A DNA stretch of 64,000 nt from contig OZ024936.1 of NCBI GenBank assembly GCA_964017235.1, forward strand, positions 91,486,537 to 91,550,536, written 5' to 3'. Under the pieces are notes generated by a model, which was not told the origin of the DNA, searched no databases, and worked only from the letters and a program-made list of their open reading frames with translations. Source of the stretch: Sabellastarte sp. h YS-2021 (lineage: Eukaryota > Annelida > Polychaeta > Sabellida > Sabellidae). Made by a program: the position numbers and the translations under genes. Below are positions 34,154 to 45,534 of this stretch, in pieces; the first letter of the stretch is position 1; every line of letters begins with the position of its first letter.

Positions 34154-37100
34154 CTGTAAGCCAATCAAATTGTTCCTTACAAAAAGGTCTGTTCAAACAA
34201 GTCAATCAACTGACAGGTTGTCATGAAACAGATAGTCTCATCAAACAAACCATCAAATCACAGTTTGCAACACAACTCACAGTCAGTTCAAGCAAACCAA
34301 TCAAATCGCAGGTTACAACACAGAAAACAGGAAATCTGGAAGACAAACATATCAAATCACAGGCCCTAACACAAGTAACAGTAAGTGTCTTTAAACAAAC
34401 CAATTGAATCAGTCAATACACCAAGTTTGCATTTTACAAACATAAAACTCAGTCTTTTCTTAAGTCATCCTTTATTTAACAATATTGTAATTCCGCAGAA
34501 GATATTTTGCAAAATTTGCACAAGTCATGTCACACATACAGCTTTGTCTTCATCTTGTCTTTCATAAAAGATTTTGAATTATGATATTTTGATTAAAAGA
34601 CTTGCTAGAATTTTTGCCTTAAATGGCTGACATCAACAACTGGCAAAGGGATTGTTTAAAACCATAGAATTTTAAGATATATACTTGAGTGTTATGGATT
34701 GCGGTTAGTAAAAAATCTTTCTTTGGTAAATTTTAAATGTATAAACACGGCATTACTGCAAAGGCTGAAGTAAATGAGCAAAACTATTTCATTCTTTCTG
34801 ATTGGCTGATCAACTTACTTCCTCTCCAATTTAACCAATGAAAATACAGTAAAGAACTCACTTGTCTTTGAAATCCTTCAGCACCCGGTTGGAGTAGAAC
34901 TGGCCAGCATCTGACATTTCCTTCACAAAAGGCCCAGGGGTTGGGCTCTGTAATATTAGTATAAGAGCAGTATTTGATAGGGTCATATGCTGTAGAAATG
35001 GACCATCTTCTTTGTGTATCAGCCTGAATTAATAACATTGATTTGAACTCTATAAAGTTGATTTCCGATTGATTGGTCAAATAATTTACTTCAAACTTGA
35101 AACTTTTTAAAACCTAAGGTCTAATACAGAGTACAAAAAAATGTAAACCTTCTCTGTAATACGGTAAATTATAACAAATTATGCGACATACGTACGATAT
35201 GAAACGTATAGTTATTTTTTATGGCTGTGTGTGTTTAAACGAACTATACAAAATTTTTGCTATTATTTTAGCATCATGCAATACATTAGACAGCGTAAAC
35301 AATTCAAATTAATAGCATTTTTGAAAAAAAAAATTGTAAGTGCTGTAAATTCTAGAAATTTAAACAAAGTGGAGGCAATAATTAAGAACTGCTATTTTAA
35401 GTGGTTAACCTTGTCACTATGCATCTGCTTGTATCTGGGTTTGAACCCATGTTTTCTATGTCCACAGAAGAGTGTGTTAGCCACTAGGCCACAGTTCACT
35501 GTTGCTGGTTCTTACAAAAGAAGCTATAGATATCCAGATCAAACCAGTTTTTTTAAAGGCTGTGACAAGTGGTTCAAACCCACTCCAATATCTGAGATAC
35601 CTAAATTTGTCTCGCAGTTCGGTATTCACATGTCTTAGTATACACATTTTTTCTATAAACAAATCAGTAGTTTCTAGAAATGATGTCTTTGCATTAAAAT
35701 AGTGTTGAAAGGTATTCAAAACTTATTATATTGTTATAAAATGAGTATTATATAAAACTTCCCAATATACAAAGAATTCTGATATTTTGCAATGTTGTCA
35801 TGTTTTGTCATCCTAAGAAACGCGACCAAGTGGGCGACAACATAATATATTGTAGTAGTTAACGACTATCGAGTGGACCAGAAAGCACTCGAGATCTTCC
35901 CAAATCAACCACAATCGTGAGTACCAACCATCCGGTTCACAGCCTTAGTTTTTTATACACAATCTTTTCCTTGGGCCTACTCACCACGGTCAGCCAGCCT
36001 AGAGCTGGAATGCTCTCTGATATGGTCGACAGATGGTTGAAATGGTCACTTCTCCGATTCTCTTCACGAAAGTTCCCCACCTCTGTGATGGCATCAGAAA
36101 GTGGCTTCAACAGCTTGGTCAGTACATCCTGGAAAGTCAGCAAAACAAACAAGATGAACTTGTCCATTGTCAATAGTCATATTAGGGTTGTCAGTCAGGG
36201 TGAAAACACATGGCAAGGTATACTACTGAATCTAACAATTAAAAAGCATAGGACCTATTTGGATGCTTAGAGTCAGGTCACATTAAAAAGATGTGACACT
36301 GGTCTCAGTCAGTTTGTGAATACAAAGCTGACAAAGTTAATCCTGCCATAAACTTAGATTTCAATACAAAATATATTTTCTTCATTCTAATTTCTGAAAA
36401 GCAAGCAATATGCTGCTGCAATAGGTTTTTTATAAAATTTTCAGTTTTTTAAAATTCAAAATATATTTTCTTCTTTTAGTAGTTAATTTTTTTTCACTTT
36501 TTCTACTGGATACAAAAGACAGGTTGCCATTTATTCCATATAAAATTTTTTTTTTCCGCCTGAAAATGTAGCCATTATTTTTCTTCTTAATGTAGTTGAC
36601 GGAGATCATATTTTAAAATTTCAATGTTGAAAATTTGATATTTGCGGCTAATATTAAATATATATATTTCTTTGTCACAACCATTAGACTAAGTGCATTA
36701 TAGGTAGGGCAGGGTCGGTAGCATATTTTTCATTTCGGTATCCCGCCAGTGTAAAACCGTACCGATTGTGTTCTAACATATCCCCAATCGAATAAGCCCA
36801 CCAACCGGAAGTAGGTTAGCGAAAAGAAAACATTGCAGTTCTGAAAGAAATCACTATAAAAATGCTAAAATATATAAAAATATGGGGTAAAAGTTTGTAA
36901 TTTCTTCAGATTTGAGGTTTGTTTCTAATACTTTACGTTTTCTCACAATATTATACACTGACATTCGAAATACCGGCTGTAAAGTGTCACCACGGTGTTG
37001 AAGTGAATTGGTCCCGATACCGAGATACCGGTGTTACTGACCCTGCCCTAATTATAGGTACTTATTCTAATAAACGCCCCCTCCCTATTAAAAGTCCCTA

Positions 37101-40100
37101 CTCCTCTCTACTTTTGCAATTCTAGGACACTGAAAAAAGACGTGTTTCAGTCCCAATCCAATAACTGAAAACAGGAAATGAAGTTCATGACACAAAACAT
37201 GACACGCCCTGGGCTGGACATTGACATTTGCCCGTTTGCCTACGGAAAGTGAATTTCCAGTCAGAGAAAGTGGATTATTTATCTTCAAAGTTAGGGGTTG
37301 GTTTCTAATGCTATAAATTCTCCCACAATTACATGTGCTTACCATTAGGGCTTTGTATTATCGTCCACGTAATGAAACGTTTGTGTAAAATATGCTGCAT
37401 TTCAGCATTTCCGTCACATAACATCAATTAAAGTTGTTGTTTTCGCTTGAAAACCTATAATTTACTCCATAATCTCTAATATCTGGTTAAATAGGAGACA
37501 TTTTTCTTCAAAAGTTTCATTGCCAGAATCGACTATTTGTTTACAGAAGACTTCTAATGGTGGGAACTAAATCCTGCGGTTACTCAAATTCGGGCCGGTT
37601 CTCAGAGGGCGAGTACTCAATGCCGTTTTTCAGCACCCATCACAGCCCTACTTAGTGTTTGCAAATGTTGGGGATTGGCGTTTACAACAATGAAAACCAG
37701 GTTTTTCCCAAAAAATAAAAACCCAAATTTCAGCACTAGCATTTTAGCATACACCAACTGCAAGTTAAGTACAGTTGATGTAAACAGATCTCTCTGCAAT
37801 AAAATAGCATCAGAGATGCCCGTACCCCACAGCCTGGGGAAATAGTTTTCAACACCATGACATATAGAAGTAGTGAAACAGTGCAAAGACTGGGATACTT
37901 TCAGCACAGTGTCACTTCTATAAAGGTCCAAATAATGTTTAAGTGGAGAAAATAACATCTAAGAGATAGAAAATGTATATAAAGATAGAGTACCAAAACA
38001 AGACAATTCAATAGCAAGATAACAACATTAATCAGTAAACTAAAAATATGAAGCTATAAAATTAAAGGTCAAGGTCACTACAGCAAGGTCAAAGGTCAAA
38101 CCAAGGTGAGACCATGACATTGCACACCTACACCTCCTAACCAATGTCCCTACCAACTATCAACTTCCTACACCTTATGGTTTCTGAGGTACAGCCCAGA
38201 CAAACTTTTTCCTGCCGCAAGTTATTAGAGATACCAAAAGATTTGGGGAGGGTAGCTTATGAAAGCAATACAGAGCGTGGCACTGGTATAAATTAGGGGT
38301 GCGACCGAGAAGTTGATACTCGCCGAGCAAGGCAAATTTCATGAAAATTCAATCCCAATTTTAAGGGTTGACTACTCGTGTGCATATAACAAGCTATTGA
38401 AGCGGTTACATATTTTAGGAAATAAAAAATAAATAACATACCTTGCTGGCTTTAAATCGCATAATCCACCATTTTTAACATAATATTAAGTATACTATAT
38501 GATGACATCAGCTAATTCAAGCGATTCAAAGCTTTTTATCTTTATATTTTTGTTGTTTATGGGAGCTGCCATATTGGATGTTGTTCCCTGTAATGGTGGG
38601 TACTAAACTTCACGAAGGCTCGATGTTGAGTCGATTTTTTGTCCGCGAGTAATCAACCCAAATTATTTGTACTCGTCACACCTCTAGTATAAATCAGAAA
38701 CAATATTTGTCACCATTAACATCCACCTCGTCTGCAAATCTATTGTGACGTGTACTGTTGATGCAAATTAATTGAATTTCAAATTCAAAAATTGGGTTCT
38801 ACTTTACACTGGAAACGCAAATCCCAGACAGTTATCATTCATTCGCAAGCAATACTATTCAAATATCACTTGACATAAATATTTGGCTAATGCAACAGTG
38901 GGAAATACTCAAAGGTTTGTCTGTTGACATTATATATTTGCTTTTTGGGATAGCATTATGATTTTAACTGGTGAATATAAAAAATTAGACAAAAAAATAG
39001 GATTGTAGCCTGGTTGAGTGTTTTAATGTGACAAACAAGCAACAGATAATAACTTTAGAAATTCAAGTACACTAAGTAAGTGGCTAAATAATAAACCATC
39101 AGTCTCACAAAACCATTAGCTGACCACAATTATATCTAGGGATGATTCATTAGGCCCGGTGTCTTGGTATCGAGAGCATTTTACTGAAATACTGCGAGGA
39201 GATTTTAAAACCGCCACTTCGCTTGTCAACACATATAATGGAAGGAAGAGTTAAAAATATTAGAAAAATACCCCAAATCTGAAGAAATTTTACGCTTTTA
39301 TCCCAAATTATCATGTATTAGCACACTTTAGTGGCGATATATTGAGCAAAAGTGCCATGTTTCTGCTTACGACATTGTATAACCTGAATCTCGCTCGTCA
39401 ACACACAAAATGGAAGGAAAACTTAAAATACTGCAAACAAACCAGTAATCTAAAGAAACTATAGACATTTATCTCATATTTAGAATTTACTATATTACAC
39501 AGACTGTTTCAGCCTCTCTACTGTACACACCGTGGAAGGTTGTTTGGCTTTGGACGCCTGTTCCAGAAACACTCTCTGGGCAGCAAAAGCCGTCTTTGCC
39601 AGTTGTCCCTGAAAGTAAACACATAAACAAGATTTGTACTCACAACCTCTGATGCGTAAGGTTAGCATGTGTTCACAAGTGGTGGAGCAATTAGCCGTGT
39701 GGTCAACTAATTGCCATTGAAATTGTATAGTGGATGATCGCAAAGTCGATCACTTAAGGGAGACTTTTTAAGAGCAATTGTTCTCACTTAATAAAATTCA
39801 AATCAACCTCAAAATATTAAGGTACATTGAAAAATACGACTTCAAAAAGCAAATAAACTAACAAACTACTGCAAGACTTCTAGGATTTTTTTTCAACAGA
39901 AACTTCAAACTTGGGTTTGAAAATGCAGAAAAAAACTGTTATTTGTAAGATTGATCATTAAGTCGATCACCTAGTACCACCACTTTCATTGGGATCAACA
40001 AGATGAAAGGTTTGTTACAAGATGATCAGTAATATCTATCAAACAAAAATTTGTACACAGATTTTATATTAGTTGTATTATAATAAACTGGATAGTTGAT

Positions 40101-41636
40101 TTCTGTATTGAGGTAATATTTTAGTGTTTATTTCAAAAAATATAAAAATATATCTACTTGGGACATATTGCATGAGTATTTTGTGGAATATATTCAAGCA
40201 AAGGGTGCTTGTTTATTTGCAAATTCAAATGAAGTTTGCTATGTGCAGTAAACCAGTTAATGTCGACCGATCGACTTAATGAGCATATCGACATTATCAT
40301 CATCTACTATACCACTTGGTGATCACTGAAAATTTCTCATTTGTAAACACTGTAATAGCCAAAAAATATCAGGGAAGTGTAGCAACAGGACCTTTACTAG
40401 AACAAAAACAACAAAAACAGCCAAGTCTTTTAGATTCATGCTGTGATAATTTTCATCAATTTTAAACATCTGGAGATACATTTTTTTTCACAGATGCAAG
40501 GACAAACATTTTATACACTATATAGTAGAACACTAACACAGCTTTTAAACAATGTGTGACATGGGCACTCAGAGACAGTATACCTCTGTGGAGGCCCAAC
40601 ATCTCCAATATTACTTATGAGTGCAATGTTGAAAGGTACTTTACCAAATTCCTGGTTCTAATCATCCATTCCTTGGGCAAAATTTCATCAAGTGATGTCC
40701 TTAAGTTTTTGAGTTGTTTTACAAACAAACAGACAAATAACGCTGCCAATGACATCACAACCTTGACTAAGGTAGATACTACTAATATAGAGACTACGAT
40801 GTGAATGGCTAACCAGTGTTCCGATTTTCTTTTTATTGCAGTAAAATGACAAAACACACACAGAATATTAAAGTACCACTTATTGAAATTCTCATTGTTT
40901 CAGGTTTTCTATTTCTTGAAATTGTCATTATTTCAGGCCTTCTACTGGCTAGTATACAATCAAGGGAATAACAGACTTTCAAACCGAATGAACTATGGTA
41001 TTTCATATGCTTGTCACAGATGGTGAAACTTGAACGAGATCATGTCATGATCATCTCAATGTGACCTATGTCATAATTTAAAACAGAAATTGCCTTCGTA
41101 ACATATTTTGAAGTTAAAGAACCTTATTTATAATGAATATTAAGTAAAAAGTGAAATACTATTTCAAATTTATACATTTTATGCTGTGTTTTGACACAGT
41201 AAACGTTAGGAGAAAACCGAAAATGATGATGTTTTTAATATAGCCTGCTCTAAACTTTATGAATTTCATTATTTTTAACAAAACGAAGCAAAAAGCAGAA
41301 TACTAGTGTACCGTTCACACAACTACCAATGGCAGGTATATTGAGGCATTTTAGGGGTTTCATTGCATTCAACAGACAGGGTTGCACTGCAACCTGTAGG
41401 AGTCGAACCCATAGCACTACATACAGCCTGTCACTAGATGCCACACTTGTTAAGTACTTGGCCACCAAGGACTTGCCAAAAGAATGCAATCAAAGTCTCT
41501 TGGTTGGAAAGGAATAACTGAAATATTACCACTTTGTCCACATCGCCGCCAATCTTTCCACTCTTGTCCACAAAAGCAGACAGGGAGTCGTTTGTCATGT
41601 CATCATACGCTGTAACTGTCTTCGCTGTCTCTTCAG
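34048..41636 (-). CDS. CAP: Cyclase-associated protein (CAP), partial gene, five internal exons
   Basis: CAP binds G-actin and cofilin and recycles actin monomers in the cytosol; its N-terminal helical-folded domain speeds filament severing. Five minus-strand exons (41636-41530, 39608-39531, 36128-35985, 34947-34862, 34153-34048) join in phase with AG acceptors and GT donors to give about 173 residues. They match the CAP order: IGGDV near the start, then FREENRRSDHFNHLSTISES, ALGW, FVKEMSDAGQFYSNRVLK, and the end LQAYIKQYYTTGITWNPK. Family knowledge puts a RLE coiled coil before this part and a poly-Pro/WH2 linker and C-terminal beta domain after it. I found neither, so the gene is incomplete here: other exons are either too short to recognise by eye or outside the window. 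Introns carry SINE, MITE and old repeat sequence. No break is seen in the exons, so it is probably a working host gene. Confidence 0.93.
34154..34861. other. CAP: CAP intron, no further feature
   Basis: Intron between exons d and e. A segment at 34190-34400 repeats caaatcacag/caaacaatcaaatcrcagg about four times at roughly 48 bp, a weak tandem repeat. Confidence 0.5.
34862..34947 (-). CDS. CAP: CAP exon d
   Basis: 86 nt between TTACAG and GTGAGT. It reads SPTPGPFVKEMSDAGQFYSN then RVLKDFKDK, matching the CAP segment PFVKEMNDAAMFYTNRVLK. It ends two bases into a Lys codon that is completed by the first base of exon e. Confidence 0.95.
35425..35495 (-). mobile_element. tRNA-like SINE head in a CAP intron
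   Basis: Minus strand: GTGGCCTAGTGGCTAACACA gives an A box TGGCCTAGTGG, and GGGTTCAAACCCAGAT gives a B box. Spacing suits a tRNA. The acceptor stem does not pair well, so a SINE head or tRNA pseudogene is more likely than a tRNA gene. Confidence 0.6.
35985..36128 (-). CDS. CAP: CAP exon c, helical-domain core
   Basis: 144 nt, 48 codons, between TTTCCAG and GTGAGT. It carries the best conserved CAP stretch: LLKPLSDAI, then FREENRRSDHFNHLSTISES, then ALGWLTV. Vertebrate CAP1 has FREKNRGSKLFNHLSAVSES at this place. The exon is phase 0 at both ends. Confidence 0.95.
36130..36696. other. CAP: CAP intron, no feature recognised
   Basis: AT-rich intron sequence upstream of exon c, without a supported element. 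Confidence 0.4.
36705..37050. mobile_element. hAT-like MITE, second family, complete, exact 8-bp duplication
   Basis: Ends TAGGGCAGGGTCGGTA and TTACTGACCCTGCCCTA. The exact duplication ATTATAGG lies at 36697-36704 and 37051-37058. This is the best reference copy for the related pieces at 6963, 15015, 17032, 41836 and 47969. It lies in a CAP intron. Confidence 0.92.
37345..37650. mobile_element. hAT-like MITE, 306 bp
   Basis: Ends TAGGGCTTTG and CACAGCCCTA. The flanks CTTACCAT and CTTAGTGT agree in only part of the expected 8-bp duplication, so it is older or the ends are slightly off. Confidence 0.65.
37660..38285. other. CAP intron; one tract of AGGTCA-type repeats
   Basis: Mostly unique. 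38066-38105 holds aaggtcaaggtcactac and caaggtcaaaggtcaaacc, a scrap resembling the TGACCTTG-containing repeat families. Confidence 0.4.
38294..38686. mobile_element. hAT-like MITE, first family, complete, exact 8-bp duplication
   Basis: Ends TAGGGGTGCGACCGAG and ACTCGTCACACCTCTA. The exact duplication GTATAAAT lies at 38286-38293 and 38687-38694. Homologues are at 6425-6799 and 740-810. It lies in a CAP intron. Confidence 0.92.
39141..39480. mobile_element. hAT-like MITE left half with internal duplication
   Basis: TAGGGATGATTCATTAGGCC, ccggtgtcttggtatcgaga, and then two copies of a cgtcaacacayaaatggaag tract about 160 bp apart. It ends just beyond the donor of CAP exon b. Confidence 0.55.
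39531..39608 (-). CDS. CAP: CAP exon b
   Basis: 78 nt, exactly 26 codons, flanked by a TTTCAG acceptor and a GTGTGT donor. It reads GQLAKTAFAAQRVFLEQASK then AKQPST, matching the helix before the FREKNR-type motif in CAP proteins. Both ends are phase 0, so skipping it would keep the frame. A duplicated old MITE fragment (39130-39480) lies only about 50 bp beyond its donor. Confidence 0.88.
39615..41385. other. CAP: CAP intron with an R1 repeat piece
   Basis: Between exons a and b. 40800-41050 matches repeat R1 (aaaatgacaaaacacacaca, gaatattaaagtaccactta). The rest shows no supported element. Confidence 0.45.
41388..41470 (-). mobile_element. tRNA-like SINE head next to CAP exon a
   Basis: Minus strand: TGGCCAAGTACTTAACAAG fits an A box and GGTTCGACTCC is a perfect B box, about 50 bases apart. 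No SINE tail is identified. It lies 60 bp downstream of the exon a donor. Confidence 0.55.
41530..41636 (-). CDS. CAP: CAP exon a (earliest found)
   Basis: 107 nt between a CCAG acceptor and a GTAATA donor. It begins with the last two bases (CT) of a split codon and then reads 35 codons, including TAYDDM, SAFVDKSGKIGGDVDKV. IGGDV is the conserved signature at the start of the CAP helical-folded domain. It ends on a codon boundary, in phase with exon b. Confidence 0.9.
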
Positions 41637-41835
41637 CTGGAAAATACAACAAATATGTCCCTTGTGACAAGTGTCTTCCTCTCCTCGGTGTTTGATTAAA
41701 TGCAAGTTGGTGTTTATTACTCATTAATTACATTGTTTATCAGGATTGCAGTTTCTTGTAACAGAATTTCGGATGTTGTCTGCAGAATTTGAAATTCTGT
41801 CACTGGAATCTCCAATCCTGATAAAAAGTAGGGCA

Positions 41836-42165
41836 GGGTCAGTAGCAGAATTTCCATTTTTTTGTATCCTGCCAGTGTCAAATTGTCCGGATTCTGGGAT
41901 AATGTAATTGCATTCTAGCATACCTGCAATTGAATAGACTTAACTAACAGGAAATGAGTTTATGAACACAAAATGTGGAATTATTCCCTAAAAGAACTTG
42001 CTATATAGAATGTAAAAACATATAAAAACACATGATAAAAGTTTATATTTTCAGTGTACCCGTATTTTACATTACAACCAGGACAGCCTTGACACTGCAG
42101 GATGAACCTAATTGATCTGAGAAGCTACCTGGTACTAGTTGTCAAGATACTGATATCACTAAAAG
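41836..42165. mobile_element. hAT-like MITE, second family, degenerate copy
   Basis: Left end TAGGGCAGGGTCAGTAGCAG matches 36705. Interior tracts (gccagtgtcaaattgtccg, gaatagacttaactaacagg) match too. The right end is not clear. Confidence 0.65.
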
Positions 42166-42169
42166 TATC

Positions 42170-43351
42170 CCATTGTCTTTCAACAGTTGGCTTACTGACA
42201 CAGATACAATAGTTTAGAAATAAACAATTTGAAAGTACATACCTCAGTAAAGTTTGTCAATCAGAAAAATAAACTTTTACAAGTTACAATCTTAGTACCA
42301 GTGTTTGCGAAACTTTTGTGAAGTCTTACATGAACCGTTCGCCGGGGCAATTTTTGACTCTCAATTGACAGGAACTAGAATAATTCTAACATAAAATTTC
42401 AGTTTTCCCGTCATATAGTCTTGATGAATGAAACATAAATGTACATTACAGTTGCTCATCATTAGTTATTGAAAACAAATTTTGTTATCAATTGCAATAC
42501 GAAGCATATTTGACATGTTAAAATGGAAAAAAATAAAATATTTTATACTAGCAGTAGAAGTCAATCCATACTTACGCTTGGTATATTTGGCCATATAGCC
42601 TTTTTTGTCAAATTAAATGTGTATGAAGCTATTGAAGAGAAGTGTGTACACTGAAGCTATTACTACATAGTACATAACTCTGTTTTCAGTATTCAAGGAA
42701 ACAGATTTTTTTGTGTTAGAAACCGAAAGTGATGATTCAACTTATGAAAATAAAAAAGTTCTGACAATATTCCCAATGAGTTTTTAATTAGTTAAAACCA
42801 TAAGTTTAAACTATTGCTCATATAGCTATCAACCTAGATCTGCAAAAATAACAAATTTAATAGAGAACACAAAAAACTCAATAAAATTATTTAAGCACAA
42901 GATGCCGTAGCCCTTCACTTTAGAGAAAACTGCACGTCACACACACGCAAAGATGCTCATAAAATGGGAATTTTTTTAACTTCCCAACTGGCAAGACAGA
43001 ACTATTAGAAAATTCTCATAATATACAAAATTAAAATTTTTGAATATTAAATATAAAGTAATTTCAAACCACAACATTTTTTTTTCAAAAAAATACCACT
43101 TTGTGTGTCAAGGGAAACAAAACTGAAACTGATAATCTTAATATCAACATTAAAATCCCGTAGACTCTATTGTTCAATACTGAAATAGCGATGGTACAAC
43201 GGAAAAAGTTCCGTTTTTTCCCTGAAGGAATTTTCAGCAGAAAATACTCTATTCAAGGAAATACAGGGTGATATGGGCAATATGATCAAATATTTACAAA
43301 AGCTCAGGATGTTCGATTACTGCGCTAGGTGTTCCAAAGAGGAAACTAGCT
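42170..43351. other. No feature recognised
   Basis: AT-rich sequence upstream of CAP exon a. A missing first CAP exon could lie here, but none is recognisable. Confidence 0.4.
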
Positions 43352-45030
43352 CATGGTTTCCTATAGGTTGTTTTTTTATTGTAAACCTCTAGGACCAATA
43401 ATAAGCGAGTTATTAGCACATTTAACTTTTTTATCCTCGTTTGACCTTAAATTAGGAGCCCAAGGTCAAATCTGGCCACATCAGAAGATTCGCAGCCCAT
43501 GATTTCCTATAGGTTGGTTTTACATTGCAAAACTCTAGGACCAATAATAAGCGAGTTATAAGCACTTTTAAATTTGCCTATCCTCGTTTGACCTTGAAGG
43601 AGGGGCCCAAGGTGAAATCTGACCACATCAGAAGATTTGCAGCCCATGATTTCCTATAGGTTGGTTTTACATTGCAAAACTCTAGGACCAATAATAAGCG
43701 AGTTATAAGCACTTTTAAATTTGCCTATCCTCGTTTGACCTTGAAGGAGGGGCCCAAGGTGAAATCTGACCACATCAGAAGATTTGCAGCCCATGATTTC
43801 CTATAGGTTGGTTTTACATTGCAAACCTCTAGGACTAATAATAAGTGAGTTATAAGCACTTTTAAATTTGCCTATCCTCGTTTGACCTTGAAGGAGGGGC
43901 CCAAGGTGAAATCTGACCACATCAGAAGATTCCCAGCGCATGATTTCCTATAGGTTGGTTTCATATTGCAAACCTCTAGGATCAATAATAAGCGAGTTAT
44001 AAGCACTTTTAAGTTTGGCTATCCTCTTTTGACCTTGAAGGAGGGGCCCAAGGTTTTGGCTATCCTCGTTTGACCTTGAAGGAGGGGCCCACGGTCAAAT
44101 CTGACCACATAAGAAGATTCGCAGCCCATGATTTCCTATAGGTTGGTTTTACATTGCAAACCTCTAGGACAAATAATAAACAAATTATAAGCACTTTTAA
44201 GTTTGACTATCTTCGTTTGACCTTGAAGGGGGCCCACGGTCGAATCTGACCACATCAGAAGATTCCTAGCCCATGATTTCCTACAGGCTGGTTTCACATT
44301 GCAAACCTCTGGGACCAATAATAAGTGAGTTATAAGCACTTTTACTTTTGGCTATCCTCGTTTGACCTTGAAGGCGGGTCCCAAGGTCAAATCTGAGCCC
44401 ACATAAGAAGATTCACAGCCCATGATTTCTAATAGGCTGGTTTCACATTTCAAAACACTGGGACCAATAATAAGCGAGTTATAAGCGCTTTTAAGTTTGG
44501 CTATCCTCATTTGACCTTGTGGGGCCCAAGGTCAAATCGCACCACATCAGAAGATTCGCAGCTCATGATTTCCTATTGGTTGGTTTCACATTGCAAACCT
44601 CTATGACCAATAACAAGGGAGATATAAGCACTTTTCATGGCTAAAAAGAAATGCCTATGGCGGCCATCTTGTTTTACAAAATGAGGATAAAAATACTTCC
44701 CATCAAGATTTTGTAATTGTGAACATATCCTGCAAATTTGAGATCTCTATCTATAATACTCTTTGTTCTAGAGGGCCAACAAAACTCATTGCTGAAAGTC
44801 GAAAAAACACCAGTGGCAGACTGGCAGTCATCTTTTTTTTCAAAATGAGGCCAAAAATATTCCCAGGCAAGATTTTATGGTTATGAATATATCCTGCAAA
44901 TCTTAGAAGTCTATCTATAACACCCTGGCCTCTAGAGGGGTAATGAGAAAATCTCTACACATTGTGGTGGCGGTGGCATACTCATGCATAATCCATAGTT
45001 ATAATCCACCAGATGCTATTCGGTAGATAC
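43352..45030 (+). mobile_element. Helentron-like element, 147-bp family, 5'-truncated copy (E2)
   Basis: Begins inside a core unit and holds about nine ~145-bp units to 44640. The same unique 3' segment as the copy at 61418 follows (ggcggccatcttg, aaaatgaggccaaaaatatt). It ends at a decayed hairpin at 45001-45030 (TAATCCACCAGA, TTCGGTAGATAC), followed by AA. Confidence 0.82.
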
Positions 45031-45077
45031 AATAAGCTAAATGATGGCAAATCTAGTGACCCTAATAATTTCAGTGT

Positions 45078-45150
45078 ACACCAATCTAATCTTATCTACT
45101 GTGGACTTTTATAGCACTTAATCTCCATCAATTGACAGACTCTAAAGTGC
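45078..45150 (-). mobile_element. LINE/SINE tail remnant
   Basis: Minus strand GCACTTTAGAGTCTGTCAA and GGAGATTAAGTGCTATAAAA match the shared tail of the LINE at 33040 and the SINE at 33633. No head is recognised. Confidence 0.55.
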
Positions 45151-45450
45151 AACTGAACAACATGATACCAACTGGATATTAATTGCTGTTGATCTAAACA
45201 AATCTACCAGAAATAAAATGTAAAAAGATTGTAAAATAAGGGGAATGAAGTTAACAAATATACGGCAATCAAATCTGGCATATTATTATTAGCTTTTAAT
45301 GCAGTTATGTCGGAATGACTGATTAGCAATCTTTGGGCAATAAGACAAGATTACAGGGTGGGGCTTTTATACAGACATGGGCCTTTCAGAGCATATTTGG
45401 GAAAGCAGTTGAAAACTTATATTTGGGACAACAAAAATAAGTTACCCTAC

Positions 45451-45533
45451 CACAACACTCGTTCAAATTATTTTCATTATCCAAAATGGTGACTTCACTG
45501 TTATGCCCATTGGACACTGATCCATTTAAACTG
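45451..45533 (-). CDS. Possible upstream CAP exon (weak)
   Basis: A Ser/Asn-rich open stretch on the minus strand (SLNGSVSNGHNSEV, LDNENNLNECC) ends at a possible donor TGTG|GTAGGG. That leaves one base to pair with the CT at the start of CAP exon a, giving an Ala codon. The phase fits, but the acceptor side is purine-rich and poor, and the peptide has no recognisable CAP N-terminal motif such as RLE repeats. It may be chance. Confidence 0.2.
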
Positions 45534-45534
45534 C

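Noticed and set aside
35231-35638. 135-codon plus-strand ORF
   Set aside because: It overlaps a tRNA-like SINE head and CAP intron sequence, with no family signature.
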